Shown one piece after another: positions 36,024 through 43,855 of a stretch of 64,000 nucleotides of DNA (position 1 is its first letter; each line of letters opens with the position of its first letter). The notes beneath the pieces are model-generated. The model was not told the origin of the DNA, made no database searches, and saw nothing but the letters and a program-made list of their open reading frames with translations. The position numbers and the translations under genes are program-made. Source of the DNA: UBA1672 sp963977495 (GTDB taxonomy: Bacteria; Pseudomonadota; Alphaproteobacteria; Micavibrionales; Micavibrionaceae). The stretch is from NCBI GenBank assembly GCA_963977495.1, contig CAXBOT010000005.1, positions 1 through 64,000 on the forward strand, in the 5' to 3' direction.

Positions 36024-36296
36024 CTAACGCTTTAAATCCCGATAAAAATTTTCATGACTGCCGAGACCGAGTAGAGTTAGCGTGATTGTGTTGTCCTCAT
36101 AATGATAAGCGAGCAACATCTCCTGCTTCACCATTTTGAATTTATAAACACGCACATCTAACAAATCACCTTTTTTGGCTTGCCCGCAATCAGGGTCATC
36201 CATGACGGCTTGGATCGCTTTTTTTAAATCCGCTTTCTCATTTTTGTGTAATTTTTTAACAATTTTTTTAAAACGCGGTTTCTGAACGACCTGCAT
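36024..36296 (-). CDS. RelE/ParE-type toxin
   Basis: This is a 90-residue toxin of the RelE/ParE superfamily. It starts MQVVQKPRFKKIVKKLHKNE and carries the beta core RVYKFKMVKQEMLLAYHYED followed by LLGLGSHENFYRDLKR, a terminal pattern seen in RelE-like toxins. The likely action is ribosome-dependent mRNA cleavage or gyrase inhibition; which one is unknown. It lies 11 bases downstream of the ParD-like antitoxin gene and has its own GAGGG site. The gene ends 2 bases after the convergent guaA stop. Confidence 0.85.
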   Translation of the reverse strand: MQVVQKPRFKKIVKKLHKNEKADLKKAIQAVMDDPDCGQAKKGDLLDVRVYKFKMVKQEMLLAYHYEDNTITLTLLGLGSHENFYRDLKR

Positions 36297-36307
36297 GGGT
36301 ATCCCTC

Positions 36308-36523
36308 TTATTCATCCAATTCCGAAAAATCAAAAGGAATAGACTCTTCGTCAACAGCCAGCAAAATATCCTTGATAAACCCAAAAGGAAGATCAGGATT
36401 ATCCTCACAAGCCCTACCAATCTTAGCCCAATATTCAATTTGCTTAGGCGTGGAGCGATTATAAACATGCGCATATTTTTTTGCTTTTTCAACAAGGTCG
36501 TCAGATAAATTAATTGTTGTCAT
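36308..36523 (-). CDS. ParD-like antitoxin
   Basis: This 71-residue protein matches the ParD-like antitoxin family (PF11903): an N-terminal ribbon strand MTTINLSDDLVEKAKKYAHV, then NRSTPKQIEYWAKIGRACED followed by NPDLPF. The acidic C-terminus (DEESIPFDFSELDE) is the likely toxin-neutralising part. It is the first gene of the toxin-antitoxin pair. Three phased repeats lie just upstream and are the likely autoregulatory operator. Confidence 0.85.
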   Translation of the reverse strand: MTTINLSDDLVEKAKKYAHVYNRSTPKQIEYWAKIGRACEDNPDLPFGFIKDILLAVDEESIPFDFSELDE

Positions 36524-36558
36524 GGCACGGCACTTCTCATTCGTTATGTATGTATATT

Positions 36559-36585
36559 ACAACAAAACACAACAAAGAACAACAA
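36559..36585 (-). promoter_or_regulatory. Three phased repeats, candidate antitoxin operator
   Basis: ACAACAA occurs at 36559-36565, 36569-36575 and 36579-36585, exactly 10 bases apart. On the coding strand of the antitoxin it reads TTGTTGT three times, starting 36 bases upstream of the antitoxin ATG, and the nearest -35-like TTGTTG is part of it. One-turn spacing places all three on the same DNA face, as expected for cooperative binding of ribbon-helix-helix dimers. Binding is inferred, not shown. Confidence 0.6.
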
Positions 36586-36600
36586 TTTATTACAATTCAA

Positions 36601-37146
36601 CTAAAACCCAATCCCATTGTCACGCATTTCGTCGAGCTGGTCTTTGGTCGCGGTTTTGAATGGGTAGATGGGGCCGTCGGTATGGTCTTGTTCTTCTCGT
36701 TTGAAAATGTCGAGTAAATCGCGCAGCGACGGATGGTCGCAATATGGTTCCATCAAGGGTGGTGGGTGTTCGCGTTGAATATTATAGGCCGTCACACCTT
36801 CGGTTAAAATGCTCAAAGTGCGCTTATTCTTCGGATCGTCCAGATCAAACGTCACGCCGCCATCCTTCAAAAAAGACAACACATCAGTGGCAAGCATATA
36901 ATCACGGAGCTTTTGCGCTTCGTTATATCCAAAACTCGGCGTTAGGCCGTAAAATGATTTATGCGGATTAGAATATAAAACATGCCCGAAATAATCATCC
37001 ACCGTCCCGTTCTTTTTATAGCCCTCATAATCCTCACGCGTGATCGAGCCACCGGCGAATTTCCGTACTAATTTGCGATCTTGCGCGAATTTTGATGATC
37101 CCAGCGCATCGCCGAATTTATCCGTAATGTGACTGATAACGCTCAT
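36601..37146 (-). CDS. Hypothetical protein
   Basis: This is a 181-residue soluble protein. GGGG lies 8 bases before the ATG at 37146, so the longer frame to 37224 is rejected. It opens MSVISHITDKFGDALGSSKF and carries FAGGSITREDYEGYKK and several aromatic, charged segments (FDLDDPKNKRTLSILTEG, REEQDHTDGPIYPFKTAT). I see no signal peptide, TM segment or recognisable family. It lies upstream of the toxin-antitoxin pair on the same strand, but 78 bases separate it from the antitoxin ATG and the operator repeats lie in the gap, so it is probably separate. Confidence 0.7.
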   Translation of the reverse strand: MSVISHITDKFGDALGSSKFAQDRKLVRKFAGGSITREDYEGYKKNGTVDDYFGHVLYSNPHKSFYGLTPSFGYNEAQKLRDYMLATDVLSFLKDGGVTFDLDDPKNKRTLSILTEGVTAYNIQREHPPPLMEPYCDHPSLRDLLDIFKREEQDHTDGPIYPFKTATKDQLDEMRDNGIGF

Positions 37147-37332
37147 AGGGCGTTCCCCTTTTTTTATTATTGATTGCGCTGGATGGTACTGCGCACAACG
37201 GGTTATGTCAAAAACATTCCCCACTATATTAAAACCCCTGTTATCTATTGGTAAAATCCGCTTGCCCTTAACGCGTCACGCTTTTAGAGTTGGGGCATTC
37301 ATACACACGCTTACCATTGTTAAGGATCAAAG

Positions 37333-38100
37333 ATGCTCGCCCTTATTTCCCCTGCCAAAAAATTGGATTTTGAAAGTGACTGGCTGGGGGATCTGTATTC
37401 CCTGCCTGCACTCATCGAAGAAACCGAAACATTGGCGGATGTTGCCAAAACATTGTCCAAGGCCGATATCCAAAATTTGATGCAGCTCTCGGACAAGCTC
37501 ACCGATTTGAATTATTCGCGGTTTCAGAATTTCTCTACGCCTTTCACCCCTGCCAATGCCCGCCCCGCCATTTATGCGTTTCGCGGTGATACCTATGTCG
37601 GGCTGGATGCGGATACGCTCGACGATCAAGATATGGATTTTGCGCAAAGGCATTTATGCATTCTCTCCGGCCTGTATGGCTTGTTGCGCCCGCTTGATTT
37701 GATCCAGCCTTACCGCCTTGAAATGGGGAAAAAGCTGCATAATCCGCGCGGCGAAAATCTTTATGATTTCTGGGGGGACATCATCACGCAGGCTTGCAAC
37801 GATGCCACCGCAAAGCACAAAAACCGCAGCGTCATTTGTCTGGCCTCCAACGAATATATCAAGTCGGTCAAAATTGATGCGCTCCAAGGGGATTTCATCA
37901 CATGCCATTTTAAGGAAATCAAAGACGGCGCACCCAAAGTCATCGGCCTGTTCGCCAAACGCGCACGCGGCAGCATGGCGCGCTATATGATTAAACACCA
38001 AATTGAGACCCCCAAAGAACTGAAAAATTTCAATGTGAATGGCTACGCGTTTGATCCGTCCTCATCCGATGATCATAATTACGTCTTCATTCGCGGATAA
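37333..38100 (+). CDS. yaaA: Peroxide stress protein YaaA (DUF328)
   Basis: This 255-residue cytosolic protein starts MLALISPAKKLDFESDWLGD and holds FRGDTYVGLDADTLDDQDM and the family core HLCILSGLYGLLRPLDLIQPYRLEMG and LASNEYIKSVK. YaaA lowers free iron and Fenton damage during hydrogen peroxide stress in E. coli; the DNA-binding fold is known. No OxyR operator was identified upstream. It is followed after 14 bases by a DUF3147 gene. Confidence 0.94.
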   Translation: MLALISPAKKLDFESDWLGDLYSLPALIEETETLADVAKTLSKADIQNLMQLSDKLTDLNYSRFQNFSTPFTPANARPAIYAFRGDTYVGLDADTLDDQDMDFAQRHLCILSGLYGLLRPLDLIQPYRLEMGKKLHNPRGENLYDFWGDIITQACNDATAKHKNRSVICLASNEYIKSVKIDALQGDFITCHFKEIKDGAPKVIGLFAKRARGSMARYMIKHQIETPKELKNFNVNGYAFDPSSSDDHNYVFIRG

Positions 38101-38114
38101 GAAAGATAAAGCCC

Positions 38115-38465
38115 ATGTTATTTCCCATGATTAAGGCCATCATATCCGGCGCTCTGATTGCTCTAATCTCCGAAATTGCCAAACGTAGCCCCGCCCTTGG
38201 CGCGCTTGTCGCCTCCCTGCCGATTGTGTCGATATTGGCGATGATCTGGCTATGGCGCGAAACACAGGATAGCGAGCGCATCGCCGTCCATGCGGAAACA
38301 ACATTCTGGCTTGTCCTGCCCTCACTACCGATGTTCCTGATACTCCCCGCGCTACTGCGTCACGGGATGCCATTTTATATCGCCCTAAGCCTGTCTTGCG
38401 GCGTCACAATACTCCTTTATATGATCATGATTACAATCATGAAAAAATTTGGTGTTTCATTCTAA
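38115..38465 (+). CDS. DUF3147 family membrane protein
   Basis: This is a 116-residue inner-membrane protein with about four TM helices, for example MIKAIISGALIALISEIA, LGALVASLPIVSILAMIW and ALSLSCGVTILLYMIMI. The tandem small-residue/helix pattern and ALIALISEIAKRSPALGALV fit DUF3147. Function is unknown. It overlaps no gene but lies directly between yaaA and the RlaP-like nucleotidyltransferase, all on the plus strand. Confidence 0.8.
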   Translation: MLFPMIKAIISGALIALISEIAKRSPALGALVASLPIVSILAMIWLWRETQDSERIAVHAETTFWLVLPSLPMFLILPALLRHGMPFYIALSLSCGVTILLYMIMITIMKKFGVSF

Positions 38466-38479
38466 CAAGGCAAAACTCT

Positions 38480-39283
38480 ATGACCCTCAACCGCAGCGCT
38501 GTGATCGATCCGAAGGTCGAGAAACAAATCATGAAGACCCTCACCAAGATTGAGGAAAACCACGATGTTCAAATCCTGCACGCCGCCGAATCAGGCAGCC
38601 GCGCATGGGGCTTTCATTCCCCGAACAGCGATTATGATGTTCGCTTTTTATATGTACATGAGCGCGACTGGTATCTGAGCATTTACCCCGGGCGCGACGT
38701 GATTGAACTGCCGATCAATGAAACCTATGACGTGAGTGGTTGGGATTTGAAAAAAACCCTGCATTTGGCGATGAAGTCCAATGCGGTGGTGATGGAATGG
38801 TTGCAATCTCCGATTATTTACAAAACCAGTACTGACTTCACAGAGTCCCTCAAAACCTTTTGCGGGGACTGCTTTCACACCAAGGCCCTGATGTATCATT
38901 ATATCAATCTGGGGACGCGGCAAATTGACCAAACATGGCGCACCACCGAGACAACGCAGATCAAAAAATATTTCTATATGATCCGCCCCGCTATGGCGTT
39001 GCGGTGGCTCGCGGAAAATAAAGGCTCTAAACTCGCGCCGATGAATATTCAAGATTTAATGGATGGCGGCAACGTACCGCAAGCCATACGCGATATGATG
39101 GATGATCTTATTGCACAAAAAATGGCGTGTGAGGAAAAGGCCGAAACCAAGCGCATCAAAACGCTCGATGACTTTATCATGCAAGAATATAGCGCCGCCG
39201 AAGAACGCACCGCCGATATGTCTGCACCTGAAAAAGAAATGGGGCGCCGCGCCGATGATTTATTCAGAAGCTGGCTGGTGTAA
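38480..39283 (+). CDS. RlaP-like nucleotidyltransferase
   Basis: This 267-residue protein belongs to the DNA-polymerase-beta-like nucleotidyltransferase family PF10127 (RlaP, linked to RNA repair operons). Its core is AAESGSRAWGFHSPNSDYDVRFLYV, where the G-S plus D-x-D pattern gives the two catalytic Asp. A helical C-domain follows, with SNAVVMEWLQSPIIY and the conserved KKYFYMIRPAMALRWL. It probably transfers a nucleotide to RNA or protein, but the substrate is unknown. AAGG lies about 9 bases before ATG 38480; the longer frame from 38396 overlaps the previous gene and is rejected. Confidence 0.82.
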   Translation: MTLNRSAVIDPKVEKQIMKTLTKIEENHDVQILHAAESGSRAWGFHSPNSDYDVRFLYVHERDWYLSIYPGRDVIELPINETYDVSGWDLKKTLHLAMKSNAVVMEWLQSPIIYKTSTDFTESLKTFCGDCFHTKALMYHYINLGTRQIDQTWRTTETTQIKKYFYMIRPAMALRWLAENKGSKLAPMNIQDLMDGGNVPQAIRDMMDDLIAQKMACEEKAETKRIKTLDDFIMQEYSAAEERTADMSAPEKEMGRRADDLFRSWLV

Positions 39284-39290
39284 GGGATGC

Positions 39291-39518
39291 TTAAGCTGAC
39301 GCCTCAAACACAACCGTCACGCCGCGCTTTTTGAAATAGCTTTGCATACGTTTGCGCCCTTCGCGGTTATTTTGCACGAGGCGCGCCGGATCAAAAACGG
39401 CACTTTTCGCACCCTCTTCTTTTATCGCCGCTTTCAAATCACTGATCCGATCGTTCAAACCCTCATTCTCATTGGACATCGCCTCATAGACCGCTTCGAT
39501 TGCTTGTGTGATGTTCAT
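39291..39518 (-). CDS. Small hypothetical protein
   Basis: This 75-residue soluble protein starts MNITQAIEAVYEAMSNENEG, then LNDRISDLKAAIKEEG and AKSAVFDPARLVQNNREGRK, and ends MQSYFKKRGVTVVFEASA. The middle is helical. I do not recognise it. It lies 3 bases after the sirtuin gene on the same strand, so the two are probably co-transcribed, and converges on the nucleotidyltransferase with a 7-base gap. Confidence 0.65.
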   Translation of the reverse strand: MNITQAIEAVYEAMSNENEGLNDRISDLKAAIKEEGAKSAVFDPARLVQNNREGRKRMQSYFKKRGVTVVFEASA

Positions 39519-39521
39519 ATT

Positions 39522-40289
39522 TTATCCCTTCAATAATTGATCAACAAATTTCGGAACCTCTGTTCCGGCCTTGCCATAAATGCCATGCGTAAATTCATAC
39601 GCATTTTGCGACGGTTCTAAATTTATCTCAACCGTTTTCGCACCTGAAAACGCGGCTGTACGCACAAATCCTGCTGCCGGATACACATTGCGCGATGTGC
39701 CGATTGATAAAAACAAATCTGCATTCAATAATTTCTTTTCAATCGCATCCATGTGATAGGGCATCTCCCCGAACCATACGATATCAGGGCGCATGCCGCG
39801 CGCTTTATGGCAGACGGGACACACATCACGCACAGACGAGTCTGTCACTTGTTCATTTTTCTCGCGGCAATGAAGACAAAAGGCGGATAAAATCTCACCA
39901 TGCATGTGCAGCACATCATCCGCACCGCCGCGTTCATGCAGATCATCGATATTTTGCGTCACGATGGTTACTTCGCCGCGCCATTCCTGTTGCAGGCGCG
40001 CTAGTGCCTCATGCGCTGGATTGGGCGCGACATCACCGCCGAGCAAGCCTTGTCGGCGCTCATTATAAAATTGATGAACAAGGGCAGGATTACGCATAAA
40101 AGCTTCGGGCGTTGCCACATCTTCAACTTTATGTCCGCACCACAAACCATCCGCCCCGCGAAATGTTTGAATACCGCTTTCCGCAGAGATGCCCGCACCC
40201 GTTAATATCACAATATCAGGAGCCAACGCCGCGTCATCGCCAAATTCTTCTAAGAATGCATTTATAAAGCCGTCATTTTGATTATTCAT
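39522..40289 (-). CDS. cobB: Sirtuin-type NAD-dependent deacylase
   Basis: This 255-residue SIR2 enzyme removes acyl groups from protein lysines using NAD. Signatures are ILTGAGISAESGIQTFRGAD, TQNIDDLHERGGA, the catalytic HMHGE, and the zinc Cys set CLHC and CPVC. The C-terminal NAD-site SIGTSRNVYPAAGFV and VEINLEPSQN are also present. The N-terminus is slightly extended (NNQNDGFINAFLEEFGDD). The class III pattern (Tyr/Arg for desuccinylation) was not checked, so deacetylase versus desuccinylase is open. Confidence 0.94.
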   Translation of the reverse strand: MNNQNDGFINAFLEEFGDDAALAPDIVILTGAGISAESGIQTFRGADGLWCGHKVEDVATPEAFMRNPALVHQFYNERRQGLLGGDVAPNPAHEALARLQQEWRGEVTIVTQNIDDLHERGGADDVLHMHGEILSAFCLHCREKNEQVTDSSVRDVCPVCHKARGMRPDIVWFGEMPYHMDAIEKKLLNADLFLSIGTSRNVYPAAGFVRTAAFSGAKTVEINLEPSQNAYEFTHGIYGKAGTEVPKFVDQLLKG

Positions 40290-40369
40290 ACTCTTCCCTC
40301 ACCTACGCATGACGTATATCGTGATGACCGTAAAGCGTGATTTTTCACGCGTCAATAAGCGAGAAAACA

Positions 40370-41293
40370 ATGCAAAATGAAATTGTCGCGCCTTCAACCA
40401 CCCAAAAAATCGGTTTGGGTATTGCGTGCGGAATCGGAAACTCGCTCTTTTTGGTTATATCGTCATCCATGGTCAAACTGGCCAGCGCGCACCACAATGC
40501 CATTGATTTGTTTTTCTACCGCAGTGTCGGTGTTCTCATTCTCAGCTTCGGCTTGTTGGTCGCGTTAAAACAACTGCCCGATTTGCGCAAGACCAATTAT
40601 ATGATGCAAATTGTTCGCGGCCTGTTGGGGGCTGTGACGATGTTGCTGGCCTTTATGTCATACGATTACCTCCCCATCGCCCAAGCGCAATTATTTTTCT
40701 TTATGTCGCCCTTGCTTATTGTCGGCCTGTCTTATCCCTTGCTAAAGGAAAAAGTCGGCATTTATCGCGGCTCTGCGGTTATTGTCGGTTTATTAGGGGC
40801 GGGGATCGTCCTGCAACCTGGCGCGCTGGATTCATCCACGGGCGCGCTTATTGGTGTCGGCGTGACCCTGTTTTATGCCAGCGTGATTTTTTGTCTGCGC
40901 CTTATGGGTAAAACCGAAAATGCCAATGTGACCGTGTTTTACTTCGCCCTGATATCCACCGTGATCTCCGCGCCCTTCGCACCGTTTTATGCCACGATGC
41001 CGACGCCGCACACATTCACCCTGATTATGCTTATAATTTTCGCAAGCTTTGCCATACAATTATGCATGACCTATTCCTATAAATATGCTCCTGCGGCGAT
41101 CATTGCCCCACTTATTTACCTCAACTTAATATGGGCGCTTATTTCTGATTATCTTATCTGGGATAAAACGCCCAACGCGCTGATGCTCTCCGGCACGTTC
41201 GTCATCATTGCCTCTAATCTTTTTATTTTGTGGCGCGAACAAGCCACCAAGAGAAAGAATACCAAACAAACGCATTATATTTGTGAAAAATGA
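40370..41293 (+). CDS. EamA/DMT-family transporter
   Basis: This 307-residue inner-membrane protein has ten TM helices in two EamA repeats, with GIACGIGNSLFLVISSSMVK at the start and SLLIVGLSYPLLKEKVGIY-like and YASVIFCLRLMGKTENANV in the middle. DMT members export amino acids, purines or other small metabolites; the substrate is unknown. Codon start ATG 40370 follows AAGCGAG; the frame from 40337 is longer and less likely. It is divergent from the sirtuin gene. Confidence 0.86.
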   Translation: MQNEIVAPSTTQKIGLGIACGIGNSLFLVISSSMVKLASAHHNAIDLFFYRSVGVLILSFGLLVALKQLPDLRKTNYMMQIVRGLLGAVTMLLAFMSYDYLPIAQAQLFFFMSPLLIVGLSYPLLKEKVGIYRGSAVIVGLLGAGIVLQPGALDSSTGALIGVGVTLFYASVIFCLRLMGKTENANVTVFYFALISTVISAPFAPFYATMPTPHTFTLIMLIIFASFAIQLCMTYSYKYAPAAIIAPLIYLNLIWALISDYLIWDKTPNALMLSGTFVIIASNLFILWREQATKRKNTKQTHYICEK

Positions 41294-41371
41294 GCTCGTT
41301 CTTTCCCTTTACAAGCTTTGAAAATACGTTAAAGTTTCCCCCTATCATCAGCGATGGAACATGAGGGAATT

Positions 41372-41791
41372 ATGAAAAAATTTGTGACGTTTTCTGCAAC
41401 ATGTGCAGCAATATTATCCTTAAGCGCTTGTGTCACAAGCACTTCACCGGAAGCCAACCAATCAACCATCACCAACGCAGCGATGATTTCAGATGGCGCA
41501 TCATGCCAACAAATCGCCAATAATATCGAGGCAATGGATCGCATTATTGTTGATACCGGTACGCAAAATTCTAACACGAACTACGCGACACAAAACGCAA
41601 TCAATTCCAGCATCTATTCAACCGGTGTTCTACAAAAAGCGCCCTATTTAAGCGGCCTTCCCGGACTGGCCAGTTCATGGGGCAATCAACAACAAAGCCA
41701 ACTGGAACGCCAGCAAGGCAGCAACGCGCTGCGTGAAAAAAATCGCCTCATAACCTTGTTCCAACAAAAAAAATGCGTGCGAACAAATTAA
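41372..41791 (+). CDS. Small lipoprotein of unknown function
   Basis: This 139-residue protein has a lipoprotein signal peptide, FSATCAAILSLSACVTS, with lipobox LSAC, so it is attached to a membrane. The mature part has a Q/N-rich middle (NNIEAMDRIIVDTGTQNSN) and ends in basic residues. No domain is recognised. AGGGAATT precedes ATG 41372 by 4 bases, which decides against the earlier start at 41354. It lies 78 bases after the EamA transporter and 21 bases before the His-rich gene. Confidence 0.75.
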   Translation: MKKFVTFSATCAAILSLSACVTSTSPEANQSTITNAAMISDGASCQQIANNIEAMDRIIVDTGTQNSNTNYATQNAINSSIYSTGVLQKAPYLSGLPGLASSWGNQQQSQLERQQGSNALREKNRLITLFQQKKCVRTN

Positions 41792-41812
41792 AAATCATGT
41801 AAAAGATGCGCC

Positions 41813-42091
41813 ATGAGCAACATAAGCAACATTAAAAAACGTTTATCAATGTCCACCACGCTTCCTGCTGGAACAGGCACAAGCGGCGGTGCACCGCAAT
41901 GGATGATGGGTAGCGCACAAGGCCATCACCACCATCATGAACATAGCGAAGACGGCTCATGCTGTGGCCATGACCACAGCCACGATCATGACGCGCACGC
42001 GGCGCACGACCATTCACATACCCATGACGACCACGATGAAGAGTGCGACGAAGATCACACCAACCCATCGGGTGGGTGTGGTTGCTGCTGA
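41813..42091 (+). CDS. His/Cys/Asp-rich metal-binding-like protein
   Basis: This 92-residue protein has an ordinary N-terminal 35 residues (SNISNIKKRLSMSTTLPAGT) and then a tail of about 55 residues that is almost all His, Asp, Glu, Cys and Gly. It contains HHHHHEHSEDGSCCGHDHSH and ends SGGCGCC. Such tails store or chaperone Ni, Zn, Co or Cu in other proteins (SlyD, HypB and UreE tails are analogues), but no domain of those families is present. There is no signal peptide. It lies 21 bases after a lipoprotein gene and upstream of a SulP transporter; no nickel-enzyme genes are nearby. Confidence 0.78.
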   Translation: MSNISNIKKRLSMSTTLPAGTGTSGGAPQWMMGSAQGHHHHHEHSEDGSCCGHDHSHDHDAHAAHDHSHTHDDHDEECDEDHTNPSGGCGCC

Positions 42092-42136
42092 TCCCCGCCG
42101 AGCAGATACATACTTGAATTATAAATCTCAGCCTGT

Positions 42137-42172
42137 ATAAAGTGTCCGTTCCGTGATAGCGGGGCATTTTAT
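42137..42172 (+). terminator. Imperfect hairpin after the His-rich gene
   Basis: An 11-bp stem with two wobble pairs, ATAAAGTGTCC/GGGCATTTTAT (42137-42147 with 42162-42172), has a 14-base loop and a T-rich arm. It may end the His-rich transcript before the SulP gene. Confidence 0.4.
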
Positions 42173-42232
42173 ATTTAGTGCCCTGAATCTCACTCACACT
42201 AAAAAACACAAATTTTATAGAAAGACAGAGCA

Positions 42233-43855
42233 ATGCTTCGCCTTGTAAAACGATTTCGCCTGACGCAAGATCCAAAGACCGACATTCTTTCAGGGCTAAC
42301 CGTTGCGCTCGCGCTTGTCCCCGAAGCCATCGCCTTTGCTTTTGTTGCCGGTGTTGATCCGTTGGTCGGATTATATGCGGCCTTTTTTATCGGATTGATC
42401 ACATCAACCTTTGGCGGTCGCAGCGGTATGATCTCCGGCGCAACGGGCGCTATGGCTGTTGCCATGGTCGGGCTTGTCGCGATATATGGCGTTGAATATT
42501 TATTCGCGACCATCATTTTAACAGGCATCATCCAAATGGCAGCAGGTGTCCTTCGTATGGGTAAATTTATCCGCCTTGTCCCGCATCCCGTCATGTTAGG
42601 GTTTGTAAACGGTCTGGCGATTGTTATTTTCCTCGCGCAATTGGGGCAATTCAAAGCACAGCAAGTTGCAGGCGCGGTCAGTACGCATAGCAGCGAAGAA
42701 TCCCACAGCGCGATCAGTGTTCTGTTCAACGGTCACTGGATGCAAGGCACGCAAATGTATCTTATGATCGGCTTAACCCTGTTAACCATGGCGATTATCT
42801 GGCTTTTACCGAAAGTACCGAAAGTCGGGAAAATCGTCCCTGCACCATTGGTCGCCATTATTATCGTTTCTGTTCTGGTCATCGGTTTACAACTGGATAC
42901 ACGCACCGTCGGCGATCTCGCCAGCGTGGCGGGCGGTCTGCCGACATTCCACATTCCGATGGTACCCTTCACATGGGAAACCTTATTCATCATACTCCCC
43001 GTTGCCTTTACACTGGCGGCCATCGGCCTGATCGAAAGCTTGCTGACCTTAACCTTGATTGATGAAATCACCGGCACACGCGGACGCACATCACAAGAAT
43101 GCGTCGGACAAGGCCTAGCCAACCTAACTTGCGGTTTCTTTAGCGCAATGGGTGGGTGTGCGATGATCGGGCAATCAATGATTAATATGGAATCAGGCGG
43201 ACGCGGCAGATTATCGGGAATCACCGCTGCAGTGGCGTTACTCTGCTTCATTCTGTTTGGCGCGACATGGATTGACATAATCCCGCTGGCTGCGCTTACA
43301 GGCTTAATGATGATGGTTGTGATTTCAACATTTGCGTGGGCATCCATGCGCATTATGCGCAAAATCCCCAAAGAAGACGCCTTTGTTATTCTATTGGTCA
43401 CAGGCATTACCGTTGCACATGATCTTGCCCTTGCCGTTATGATCGGCGTGATTGTTTCCGCGCTTGTCTATGCATGGAAATCCGCGCACCACATCTGGGT
43501 CGTCGAAGCACGATCAGAAGATGATGGCCGAAAAGTCTATATGCTCCACGGGCCGTTGTTTTTCGGTTCAATTTCGGGTTTTCGCGATCTGTTCAATCCC
43601 CAAAATGAAGCCGAAGACGATATTGTCATTGATTTCCGCAATGCGCGGGTCTGGGATCACTCTGCGCTCGAAGCCATTGACGCGCTCGCCACCAAATATG
43701 AAGAGGCAGGGAAGAAACTGCACCTTGTCCATCTGAGTGCCGACTGCCAGCTCCTGCTGAAAAAAGCCAAAGACATGGTCGAGGTCAACACCATCGAAGA
43801 TCCGCATTACGGCATTATTGTTGATTACGCCGAAACGGTTGAGAAAAAGGCCTAA
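42233..43855 (+). CDS. SulP-family anion transporter with STAS domain
   Basis: This is a 540-residue inner-membrane protein of the SulP (SLC26-like) family. It begins with the family start FRLTQDPKTDILSGLTVALA and has about 11-12 TM helices. GGCAMIGQSMINMESGGRGR is the conserved central segment. The C-terminal 100 residues form a STAS domain (DIVIDFRNARVWDHSALEAI). SulP proteins carry sulfate, bicarbonate or similar anions; the ion is not decidable here. The upstream region has no obvious regulatory motif. Confidence 0.93.
   Translation: MLRLVKRFRLTQDPKTDILSGLTVALALVPEAIAFAFVAGVDPLVGLYAAFFIGLITSTFGGRSGMISGATGAMAVAMVGLVAIYGVEYLFATIILTGIIQMAAGVLRMGKFIRLVPHPVMLGFVNGLAIVIFLAQLGQFKAQQVAGAVSTHSSEESHSAISVLFNGHWMQGTQMYLMIGLTLLTMAIIWLLPKVPKVGKIVPAPLVAIIIVSVLVIGLQLDTRTVGDLASVAGGLPTFHIPMVPFTWETLFIILPVAFTLAAIGLIESLLTLTLIDEITGTRGRTSQECVGQGLANLTCGFFSAMGGCAMIGQSMINMESGGRGRLSGITAAVALLCFILFGATWIDIIPLAALTGLMMMVVISTFAWASMRIMRKIPKEDAFVILLVTGITVAHDLALAVMIGVIVSALVYAWKSAHHIWVVEARSEDDGRKVYMLHGPLFFGSISGFRDLFNPQNEAEDDIVIDFRNARVWDHSALEAIDALATKYEEAGKKLHLVHLSADCQLLLKKAKDMVEVNTIEDPHYGIIVDYAETVEKKA

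Noticed and set aside
42733..43407. Minus frame of 224 codons inside the SulP gene
   Set aside because: Antisense to a clear SulP transporter; low-complexity composition of a shadow frame.
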